Shown one piece after another: positions 24,567-31,112 of a stretch of DNA of 57,323 bases (position 1 is the stretch's first letter; every line of letters starts with the position of its first letter). The notes under the pieces are model-generated. The model made no database searches. It saw nothing but the letters and a program-made list of their open reading frames with translations, and had not been told where the DNA came from. The stretch is from Bacteroidaceae bacterium. GTDB taxonomy: Bacteria > Bacteroidota > Bacteroidia > Bacteroidales > Bacteroidaceae. Position numbers and translations under genes: made by a program. The stretch is taken from contig JAEEZX010000033.1 of the NCBI GenBank assembly GCA_016292045.1, forward strand, positions 1 to 57,323. The letters run 5' to 3'.

Positions 24567-25661
24567 ATGAAAAGAATTTTTGTTTTCCTTTCGGTAATGG
24601 CGCTGACCATGTCCGCCTTTGCTGAAGAGACCGTTGTGACGGTTAAGAACGAGAAAGAATTTGTGGCTCCCAAGAGTGCTTGGTTTATAAGCATTATGGG
24701 TGGTGTGAACCATGCCGGTACAGATGTTCTCGATTTGGGTGATTTCGGTGACAACATTCACGGTACAGGAACCGCTGAAATCGGTTATCGTTTCAATCCC
24801 TATCTGAGTCTTGCTGGTCAGATGCAGTACAACCGTATCGGTTCCTATAATCTGACATATACAGGTTTTGGTCCCGTATCAGTCATTAAACAGTATCGTG
24901 GTATTAATGTCCTGGAGTCTTCTGTTATCCTGTATTGGAATCTGGTAAACACTTTTGGTGGTTACAAGGCTGATCGTAAGAACAACTTCTATCTGTATGG
25001 AGGTTTTGCCGGTGGATTCACATTTGCAGGTGGACCAAGAGCCTATGAGCTCTCTTATGGCTTCAAGGCAGGTGTTCAGTACGAGCGTATGTTCAAGCGC
25101 GGTTGGGCTTTCATTGCCGATGCCAGCTGGACAATGTTGACTGACAACATGGATTGCATTGAGTACATCAATGACAACATGGAGAAGCACATCAACGTAC
25201 AGGTAGGTATCCGTAAGTACTTCGGTCTCAACCGTAAGACTGCCAAGTACTACGCTTCTGAGAGCTACACCAACTACATCACTCGCCGTGATACCACAGT
25301 TGTCAACCAGGTAGAGGAAGTTGCTGCTAAGCCTCAGCCCACTTATTCTTGCTTCTTCACAATCAACAAGATTGACCTGAATGAGGATTCTCAGAACGCT
25401 ATCAAGCAGTGCGCAGCCTACCTGAAGGCTAATCCCGGTAAGAAGGTTACTATCTTCGGTTATGCTGATAAGAACACCGGTACAGCAAAGCGCAACGCTT
25501 GGCTGGCTAGCAACCGTGCTCGCGTCGTTAAGGAGGCTTTGGTTGCCGAGGGTGTTAGCGAGGATTGCATCAGCTGCTACGATGAGGGTGACAAGGTTCA
25601 GCCCTATCCCGAAGCTGTGTTTGAGAAGAACCGTGCAGCTATCATGCTCGTAACTGAATAA
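24567..25661 (+). CDS. OmpA-family outer-membrane protein
   Basis: A 364-residue protein with signal peptide (MKRIFVFLSVMALTMSAFA). The N-terminal two thirds alternate as beta strands (GGVNHAGTDVLDLGDFGDN, GTAEIGYRFNPYLSLAGQMQY) typical of an eight-strand barrel. The last 110 residues form an OmpA-like peptidoglycan-binding domain (INKIDLNEDSQNAIKQCAAYL, TIFGYADKNTGTAKRNAWLASNRA). In it, the usual GHTD is replaced by GYAD, but the N-x2-L-x2-x-R-A pattern is kept. It anchors the outer membrane to the cell wall and is probably abundant. The barrel paralogue follows after 42 nt. Confidence 0.82.
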   Translation: MKRIFVFLSVMALTMSAFAEETVVTVKNEKEFVAPKSAWFISIMGGVNHAGTDVLDLGDFGDNIHGTGTAEIGYRFNPYLSLAGQMQYNRIGSYNLTYTGFGPVSVIKQYRGINVLESSVILYWNLVNTFGGYKADRKNNFYLYGGFAGGFTFAGGPRAYELSYGFKAGVQYERMFKRGWAFIADASWTMLTDNMDCIEYINDNMEKHINVQVGIRKYFGLNRKTAKYYASESYTNYITRRDTTVVNQVEEVAAKPQPTYSCFFTINKIDLNEDSQNAIKQCAAYLKANPGKKVTIFGYADKNTGTAKRNAWLASNRARVVKEALVAEGVSEDCISCYDEGDKVQPYPEAVFEKNRAAIMLVTE

Positions 25662-25703
25662 GAGAGAGAATAAGTCTGTATAATATTAAGGATATAAGAG
25701 ACT

Positions 25704-26720
25704 ATGAAAAAGATTATATTTGCATTCCTCGTGATGGTTCTTGGCGCTACCAGCGTACAGGCAGAGGAGACTAATTTTGAGTATGACAACGGTTATCGTT
25801 GGTTCATCAACGCTCATGGTAACATCGGTATGAGCGTGAACGAGACTTTTTATAAGTATAAGTTCGCGGATTGGCTTGCTCCCGGTGCAAACATCCAGAT
25901 TGGTTACAACTTCAGTGATTACTGGGGCCTCTTCGCTGCTGCCGGTTGGAACAGAAACCGTACATTCAGCAACGGCACTTCCTATAAGTTCACAAGCTGG
26001 GAGCCCAGTTTGAACGTAATGTACAACCTCACTAACGGCTTCTGCGGCTACAGACCCAACCGTCGTCACAACTTGTATGCATATGCAGGTTTCGTGCTGG
26101 GTATCACTCGTAACTTCGAGGATGAGTTCATCGCTACATCTCTCCTCAGTGGAGCTCAGATCTATCCCGACGAGGTTTGCTATGGCGGTCGTATCGGTTT
26201 GCAGTACATCTGGAGCTTCTCCAAGTGGGTTGGCTTGAGCATGTATGCTGATTTCACAATCTTCAACGACAAGTTCGATGCTATTGATGCAGGATTCCCT
26301 CTTGACGGTCGTGTAAACGCTGGTATCGGTTTCCACTTCAACATCTCCAAGAACACGAAGAAGGTTACCAAGACCTACAACGACGAGATCACCTTCAAGC
26401 ACGACACTATCTACAAGAAGATCGTTCGCACAGCTGAGCCCGAGAGAGTTAGCTACAACTACGCTACTCCTGAAGGTACAGAGGGTGTTAGCAGCAATGA
26501 GAATGACAACCTGAAGGCTATGGCTACCTACCTGAAGAACAACAAGGATCGTGTTGCCTTCGTTGTTAAGTATGGTGACGGTGACGCTATTGTCAACAAG
26601 CTCATCGAGTACGGTGTAGACAAGAACCAGATTATTGTTCACGACACCAGCAAGATGGCTGATTCCAGCAACGCTGACAAGAACAACACCAAGGTTTACA
26701 TTGTTAAGGACTTCCGTTAA
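25704..26720 (+). CDS. Outer-membrane beta-barrel protein, OmpA-like with degenerate C-domain
   Basis: A 338-residue protein with signal peptide (MKKIIFAFLVMVLGATSVQA). Barrel strands resemble those of the upstream protein (GANIQIGYNFSDYWGLFAAAGW, HNLYAYAGFVLGI). The C-terminal part (about 255-338: DNLKAMATYLKNNKDRVAF, DAIVNKLIEYGVDKNQIIV) has the helix-strand order of an OmpA domain but lacks the GHTD-like and R-A residues that bind peptidoglycan, so wall anchoring may be lost. It is second in a two-gene operon ended by a strong terminator. A tandem duplication followed by divergence of the C-domain is inferred. Confidence 0.75.
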   Translation: MKKIIFAFLVMVLGATSVQAEETNFEYDNGYRWFINAHGNIGMSVNETFYKYKFADWLAPGANIQIGYNFSDYWGLFAAAGWNRNRTFSNGTSYKFTSWEPSLNVMYNLTNGFCGYRPNRRHNLYAYAGFVLGITRNFEDEFIATSLLSGAQIYPDEVCYGGRIGLQYIWSFSKWVGLSMYADFTIFNDKFDAIDAGFPLDGRVNAGIGFHFNISKNTKKVTKTYNDEITFKHDTIYKKIVRTAEPERVSYNYATPEGTEGVSSNENDNLKAMATYLKNNKDRVAFVVKYGDGDAIVNKLIEYGVDKNQIIVHDTSKMADSSNADKNNTKVYIVKDFR

Positions 26721-26746
26721 TAGAAGATACCTTATATAATATAAGA

Positions 26747-26786
26747 AAAGCGCCGGACATCAGTCTGGCGCTTTCTTTTTGTTTTT
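26747..26786 (+). terminator. Strong terminator after the outer-membrane pair
   Basis: Perfect arms AAAGCGCC (26747-26754) and GGCGCTTT (26767-26774) with additional GGAC/GTCT pairing, followed by a long T-rich tail. Confidence 0.88.
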
Positions 26787-26832
26787 TAAAGGGAAGTAAA
26801 AAGGGGAGTTAAAGATGGAGTAAAGGTGGAAG

Positions 26833-27267
26833 TCAGATTAATCCTATGCTCTTTGCATAGTTAATAACTTCTGTCGTGATTTCCTCTTCGTGTTCGATGA
26901 AGGTGTCGTCGAAGTCGTCCGCTTCCGGAAACTGCTCAAACAGCGCCATGAAGTCCTCATCGCTCATTTCCCGCTCGATTTCCTCGTGGTGTGCCTCGTA
27001 GAAGGCCCTTCCTTCGTAGATGAGTTTGGAGAAGTCCTTGAGACCCCACATTCGCATTGCTTTGGCGAAAGGATTGAGAAAGATGAAGGCTCCGTAGCCG
27101 TTGTAGATGAGTTGCACGAGTCCTCCGTCCATCACTTCCTCTCTCATGATACAATAAGCCAGCAGTGTGATTTCGTCGGATGTGAGCAGCGACATACTGT
27201 CTCCGGTGAGCGTTCCTCCCACCTTCTCAAGCACGTGTTTTCTGAAAGTCTGCAGTTCCTGCTCCAT
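26833..27267 (-). CDS. DMP19 family protein
   Basis: A 144-residue soluble acidic protein. The central part (SDEITLLAYCIMREEVMDGG, FVQLIYNGYG-like VQLIYNGYGAFIF, NPFAKAMRMWGLKDF, SKLIYEGRAFYE) matches the DMP19 (DUF4375) pattern seen in many Bacteroidetes and Proteobacteria. The C-terminus is very acidic (FPEADDFDDTFIEHEEE), suggesting possible DNA mimicry, which has been proposed for Neisseria DMP19. The gene starts 5 nt after smpB and is co-transcribed with it. Function in this organism is unknown. Confidence 0.7.
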   Translation of the reverse strand: MEQELQTFRKHVLEKVGGTLTGDSMSLLTSDEITLLAYCIMREEVMDGGLVQLIYNGYGAFIFLNPFAKAMRMWGLKDFSKLIYEGRAFYEAHHEEIEREMSDEDFMALFEQFPEADDFDDTFIEHEEEITTEVINYAKSIGLI

Positions 27268-27272
27268 AGAGT

Positions 27273-27740
27273 CTATCTGTATTTTGCAATTCTTACCGCA
27301 GCATTGAGTTCTTTCTCCTTCTCTGCGTTGCGTTTGTCGTATTCTTTTTTGCCCCGGCAGAGCGAAATATCAAGTTTGGCGCGTCCGTTATCATCTATCC
27401 AAAGCAGAGTGGGGATGATGGAGAAACCGGGACTCTTCACGGCGTTCTGCAGTTTGTTTATCTCGCGACGTGTGAGCAGCAGTTTTCTGTCGCGGCGCTC
27501 CATGTGGTTGTTGTACGACCCCTCTTTGTATTGGGCCACATACATGTTTTTCACCCACATTTCGCCGTTGTGTATGAAACAGAACGTGTCCACCAGCGAT
27601 GCTTTTCCCTGACGTATGCTCTTTATCTCGGTACCCGTCAGGACGATGCCTGCAGTGTAGTCGTCCAAGAGCAGGTAATCGAACTCTGCTCGCTTGTTTT
27701 TGATGTTGATGACCTTTGATTTATTGGCTTTCTTAGACAC
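27273..27740 (-). CDS. smpB: SsrA-binding protein
   Basis: A 155-residue SmpB, which brings tmRNA to stalled ribosomes for trans-translation. It has [54 protein letters not shown], and the basic C-terminal tail ([16 protein letters not shown]) that enters the mRNA channel. Length is normal. Its own promoter is TACCTTTG at 27761-27768 (minus). The tmRNA gene is not in this window. Confidence 0.95.
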   Translation of the reverse strand: MSKKANKSKVINIKNKRAEFDYLLLDDYTAGIVLTGTEIKSIRQGKASLVDTFCFIHNGEMWVKNMYVAQYKEGSYNNHMERRDRKLLLTRREINKLQNAVKSPGFSIIPTLLWIDDNGRAKLDISLCRGKKEYDKRNAEKEKELNAAVRIAKYR

Positions 27741-27760
27741 TTCTTACACAATTTTGCCTG

Positions 27761-27768
27761 CAAAGGTA
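27761..27768 (-). promoter_or_regulatory. -7 box TACCTTTG for smpB
   Basis: Minus-strand TACCTTTG, 20 nt before the smpB ATG at 27740. Confidence 0.65.
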
Positions 27769-27810
27769 CAAAAAAAACGCGAAAAATTTCATTAAATACC
27801 CACTATTGAG

Positions 27811-27818
27811 TATATTTG
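27811..27818 (+). promoter_or_regulatory. -7 box TATATTTG for the Fe-S scaffold operon
   Basis: TATATTTG, 54 nt before the ATG at 27873, divergent from the smpB promoter. Confidence 0.5.
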
Positions 27819-27872
27819 TACGCAAAATCGACAAATTAGTACGATAACATACAACCTAAAACGTTAAAAAAT

Positions 27873-28574
27873 ATGGTTTACACACAAGAAGTTCAAAACA
27901 TGTGTTGCGTGGCCAAAGGCCCCAATCATGGTCCTGCTCCTATTCCCGAAGAGGGCAAGTGGGTTCAGGCAAAGGAAATCAAGGACATCTCAGGTCTCAC
28001 CCACGGTGTGGGATGGTGCGCTCCTCAGCAGGGTGCCTGCAAGTTGACGCTGAATGTCAAGGAAGGTGTCATTGAGGAATGTCTCGTTGAGACTATCGGT
28101 TGCTCCGGCATGACTCACTCCGCTGCTATGGCCAGTGAGATTCTTCCCGGCAAGACGATTCTCGAGGCTCTCAACACCGACCTCGTATGCGATGCTATCA
28201 ACACAGCCATGCGCGAGCTGTTCCTGCAGATCGTCTATGGCCGCACACAGAGTGCATTCTCCGAGGGCGGTCTGACAATCGGTGCCGGTATGGAGGATCT
28301 TGGCAAGGGTCTTATTTCCCAGACAGGCACTCTCTACGGTACAAAGGCAAAGGGCACCCGTTATCTGCAGCTCACGGAGGGCTACATCAACAAGATGTAT
28401 CTCGACGAGAACGACCAGGTGTGCGGCTACGAGTTTGTTCACATGGGCAAGTTCATGGACGCTGTGAAGAAGGGTATGGATGCCAACGAGGCCCTCAAGA
28501 GTGTCACCGGTACTTACGGCCGCACAAAGCCTGAGGACGGTGCTGTTAAGTGTATTGACCCCCGTAAGGAATAA
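27873..28574 (+). CDS. Iron-sulfur cluster scaffold-like protein (IscU/NifU-N type)
   Basis: A 233-residue cytoplasmic protein with an IscU/NifU-like core: KLTLNVKEGVIEECLVETIGCSGMTHSAAMASEI (in parts), GKTILEAL. Cysteines that may hold a cluster are C11-C12, C49 (GWCAPQQGAC) and C77 (IGCSGM). It is longer than classical IscU (about 130 aa), with a C-terminal extension. It is always seen, in the author's recollection, next to a GGGtGRT protein, as here (21-nt gap). The pair is common in anaerobes and its function is not established. A dedicated Fe-S maturation step is inferred. Confidence 0.82.
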   Translation: MVYTQEVQNMCCVAKGPNHGPAPIPEEGKWVQAKEIKDISGLTHGVGWCAPQQGACKLTLNVKEGVIEECLVETIGCSGMTHSAAMASEILPGKTILEALNTDLVCDAINTAMRELFLQIVYGRTQSAFSEGGLTIGAGMEDLGKGLISQTGTLYGTKAKGTRYLQLTEGYINKMYLDENDQVCGYEFVHMGKFMDAVKKGMDANEALKSVTGTYGRTKPEDGAVKCIDPRKE

Positions 28575-28595
28575 AAGATTAGGAGGAAACAAACT

Positions 28596-29615
28596 ATGAT
28601 TAGAGAAGTAAAGTTCGAAAGTCAGGACCGTCGTATCAAGCAGATTCTTGCTTGTCTGAATAAGCACGGTATCGCCTCCATCGAAGAGGCCAATGAGATT
28701 TGCGACAAGGCCGGCCTTGATCCTTACAAGACCTGTGAGGAGACTCAGATGATATGTTTCGAGAATGCCAAGTGGGCTTACGTTGTAGGCACCGCCATCG
28801 CTCTCAAGGAGAAGGCAAAGGACGCTGTGGAGGCCGCCAACTACATCGGCGAGGGTCTTCAGAGCTTCTGCATTCCCGGTTCTGTTGCCGACGACCGCAA
28901 GGTGGGTATCGGCCACGGTGAGCTGGCAGCCCGTCTGCTCTCTCCCGAGACCAAGTGCTTCGCATTCCTGGCCGGTCACGAGAGTTTCGCTGCCGCTGAG
29001 GGTGCTATCAAGATTGCCCAGATGGCCAACAAGTCGAGACCATCCGACAAGCCCCTGCGCTGCATCCTCAACGGTCTGGGCAAGGACGCTGCCATGATTA
29101 TCAGCCGTATCAACGGTTTCACATATGTGCAGACACAGTTCGACTATTTCACCGGTGAACTGAAGGAGGTTAAGCGCATTGCCTACTCCAAGGGTCCCCG
29201 CGCTGCTGTCAACTGCTACGGTGCCGACGATGTCCGCGAGGGCGTTGCCATCCTGTGGAAGGAGGACGTAGACGTTTCCATCACCGGTAACTCTACCAAC
29301 CCCACACGTTTCCAGCATCCCGTTGCAGGCACCTACAAGAAGGAGCGCATCCGCGCCGGCAAGGCATACTTCAGCGTAGCCAGCGGTGGTGGCACGGGCC
29401 GCACTCTGCATCCCGACAACATGGCTGCCGGTCCCGCTTCCTACGGTATGACCGACACTCTGGGTCGTATGCACTCCGACGCTCAGTTTGCAGGTTCCAG
29501 CTCAGTGCCCGCCCACGTTGAGATGATGGGCTTCCTGGGCATCGGCAACAACCCCATGGTGGGCTGCTCCGTTGCATGTGCTGTGCAGGCCGACCTCTTC
29601 CTGAACAAGAAGTAA
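28596..29615 (+). CDS. GGGtGRT protein
   Basis: A 339-residue protein of the family named for its motif, here SGGGTGRT at residues 263-270. Other conserved-looking parts are FCIPGSVADDRKVGIGHGELAARLL, FLAGHESFAAAEGAIKIA, LNGLGKDAAMIISRING and EMMGFLGIGNNPMVGC (each read in part). Cysteines at the C-terminus (MVGCSVACA) could serve as ligands. No enzyme activity is known for the family. Co-transcription with an IscU-like scaffold suggests it receives or requires an Fe-S cluster. Codon use is strongly biased, as in highly expressed genes of this window. Confidence 0.85.
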   Translation: MIREVKFESQDRRIKQILACLNKHGIASIEEANEICDKAGLDPYKTCEETQMICFENAKWAYVVGTAIALKEKAKDAVEAANYIGEGLQSFCIPGSVADDRKVGIGHGELAARLLSPETKCFAFLAGHESFAAAEGAIKIAQMANKSRPSDKPLRCILNGLGKDAAMIISRINGFTYVQTQFDYFTGELKEVKRIAYSKGPRAAVNCYGADDVREGVAILWKEDVDVSITGNSTNPTRFQHPVAGTYKKERIRAGKAYFSVASGGGTGRTLHPDNMAAGPASYGMTDTLGRMHSDAQFAGSSSVPAHVEMMGFLGIGNNPMVGCSVACAVQADLFLNKK

Positions 29616-29636
29616 GAAGACCGTCTTATGATAAGG

Positions 29637-29672
29637 TAGCGCACGACCGGTGAGGTTGTGCGCTATTTTTTT
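29637..29672 (+). terminator. Terminator after the GGGtGRT gene
   Basis: Arms TAGCGCACGACC (29637-29648) and GGTTGTGCGCTA (29654-29665), one G-T pair, followed by seven T. Confidence 0.9.
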
Positions 29673-29693
29673 GCTTGTATCAGAAAAAAGTAG

Positions 29694-29701
29694 TACCTTT
29701 G
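29694..29701 (+). promoter_or_regulatory. -7 box TACCTTTG for azlCD
   Basis: TACCTTTG ends 9 nt before the azlC ATG at 29711, so the leader is at most a few nt. It excludes the frame opening at 29675. Confidence 0.62.
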
Positions 29702-29710
29702 CAGCCGTTT

Positions 29711-30424
29711 ATGCAGCGTAACGACATTTTCGGGGGGCTTCGCGACGGCATCCCCATAGCTCTCGGCTATTTCGCGGTGGCTTTCTCGCTGGGCATCATT
29801 GCCAAGGGAGCGGGTCTCACTGCGGCCGTGGGTTTCGTGAGCAGTTTCTTCACCCGTGCTTCTGCCGGGGAATACGGTGTTTATACGCTGATGGCAGCCT
29901 CCGCTCCCTACACTGAGATTGTGGTGATGTGCCTTGTCACCAACCTCCGCTACATGCTCATGGGCGCGGCCCTGTCTCAGAAGATAGCTCCCGGCACGTC
30001 GCGTCTCCACCGTCTCCTCATGGCTTGCTGCATCACCGACGAGATATTCGGCATCTCGATTGCCCACCGAGGCTACGCTCCGCCTGCCTACACCTACAGT
30101 GCCGCGCTGATTTCCACCCTCTTCTGGGCTTCCGGCTGTGCTGCGGGCATTGTGGCGGGAGGTATGCTGCCTGCGTCCGTTGTCTCGGCTCTGAGCGTGG
30201 CTCTCTACGGCATGTTCCTCGCCATTGTCATGCCTCCCTCGCGCCGCGACGGCAATGTGCTGCTGGCTGTGACGGCAAGTTTCCTCACGAGCGGTCTCTG
30301 TGCGGTGGCTCCCTTGGTGCGTGAGTGGAGCGCAGGCACGCGCACCATAGTTCTCACCATAGTCCTTTCCACACTGGCGGCATGGCTCCGACCCATTGAT
30401 GTTGATGCAGATGGAGACGCGTGA
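29711..30424 (+). CDS. azlC: Branched-chain amino-acid exporter large subunit
   Basis: A 237-residue inner-membrane protein of the AzlC family with about seven hydrophobic segments. Typical opening is FGGLRDGIPIALGYFAVAFSLG, followed by LTNLRYMLMGAALS-like VTNLRYMLMGAALSQ and CCITDEIFGI. With AzlD it forms the two-subunit exporter of branched-chain amino acids and analogues. The ATG at 29711 (MQRNDIFGG) is chosen from the promoter position. It overlaps azlD by 14 nt. Confidence 0.9.
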   Translation: MQRNDIFGGLRDGIPIALGYFAVAFSLGIIAKGAGLTAAVGFVSSFFTRASAGEYGVYTLMAASAPYTEIVVMCLVTNLRYMLMGAALSQKIAPGTSRLHRLLMACCITDEIFGISIAHRGYAPPAYTYSAALISTLFWASGCAAGIVAGGMLPASVVSALSVALYGMFLAIVMPPSRRDGNVLLAVTASFLTSGLCAVAPLVREWSAGTRTIVLTIVLSTLAAWLRPIDVDADGDA

Positions 30425-30725
30425 TATCATAATTTGCATTGCTCTGGCCATCGTCACCACGAATCTCATCCGTGTGCTTCCCGTCGTGCTGATCAGGGGT
30501 CAGATACGCCATCGCTTCATACGCAGTTTTCTCTACTACGTGCCCTACATCACTCTTTCCGTGATGACGTTCCCGAGTATTGTGGAGACGACGATGTCGC
30601 CCCTCTCCGGTCTGGTGGCTTTCGTTGTCGGTGTTGTGGCGGCGTGGCGTGGCCTGGGACTCTTTCCCGTCGCTGCCATCTGTTGTGCCATTGTCTATGT
30701 GATGGAATTGACCTTGACTAATTAG
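30411..30725 (+). CDS. azlD: Branched-chain amino-acid exporter small subunit
   Basis: A 104-residue membrane protein with three to four hydrophobic helices: IIICIALAIVTTNLIRVLPVV, SFLYYVPYITLSVMTFP, SGLVAFVVGVVAAW, AAICCAIVYVMEL. These match the AzlD family in order and size. The start METRDII at 30411 lies within the end of azlC (14-nt overlap), the usual coupled arrangement. A micro-array starts right at its stop codon. Confidence 0.88.
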   Translation: METRDIIICIALAIVTTNLIRVLPVVLIRGQIRHRFIRSFLYYVPYITLSVMTFPSIVETTMSPLSGLVAFVVGVVAAWRGLGLFPVAAICCAIVYVMELTLTN

Positions 30726-30796
30726 CCTAATTGGCCCAATTAGCCCAATTGGCCCCATGAGAAAATGGGTTAAGGTCAAGGTCAAGGTTAAAGTTG
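30723..30796. repeat. Nonamer and hexamer micro-arrays after azlD
   Basis: CCTAATTGG / CCCAATTAG / CCCAATTGG units (30723-30757), then GGTCAA hexamers (about 30768-30790). The first units overlap the azlD stop codon region. Confidence 0.75.
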
Positions 30797-30804
30797 AAAA
30801 AAAT

Positions 30805-30970
30805 AGACCGCGCGGATGATGTGATGAAACTCCGACATGATAGGATTTGAGGGTTTGTCCACTTTGTAATCCGCTGCGCTCCGGGGAGTGGCGGCCCGCC
30901 ATTGTAGGACAAAACTTGTCTCGTTTCAGTGATATTATTGATGAGAATCCCGATCTAACCCGCGCGGTCT
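30805..30970. other. 166-bp element bounded by 11-bp perfect inverted repeats
   Basis: AGACCGCGCGG (30805-30815) and CCGCGCGGTCT (30960-30970) bound a non-coding segment. Inside, TTTGTCC (30854-30860) pairs with GGACAAA (30907-30913), and a GC-rich hairpin GGCGG/CCGCC lies at about 30890-30900. No gene is seen in the 387-nt gap 30726-31112. It could be a miniature inverted-repeat element or a folded RNA; no target-site duplication is evident. Confidence 0.5.
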
Positions 30971-31077
30971 GATGCAAAGGTAGCCATTTTTCTCACTTCT
31001 GCAAGAGCTGACCCCATCTTTTTTGCCCCAAATGCGTATTTTTCTTGAATCGTAGGGCGTTTTTCATTTTTTTTTAG

Positions 31078-31085
31078 TATCTTTG
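31078..31085 (+). promoter_or_regulatory. -7 box TATCTTTG for malQ
   Basis: TATCTTTG following a poly-T tract, 27 nt before the ATG at 31113. It overlaps the longer open frame, supporting the later start. Confidence 0.62.
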
Positions 31086-31112
31086 TGCTTGAATAGGCCT
31101 TTTTATAACATA

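Noticed and set aside
27990..29474. Minus-strand open frame over the Fe-S scaffold and GGGtGRT genes
   Set aside because: Caused by strong codon bias of the sense genes.
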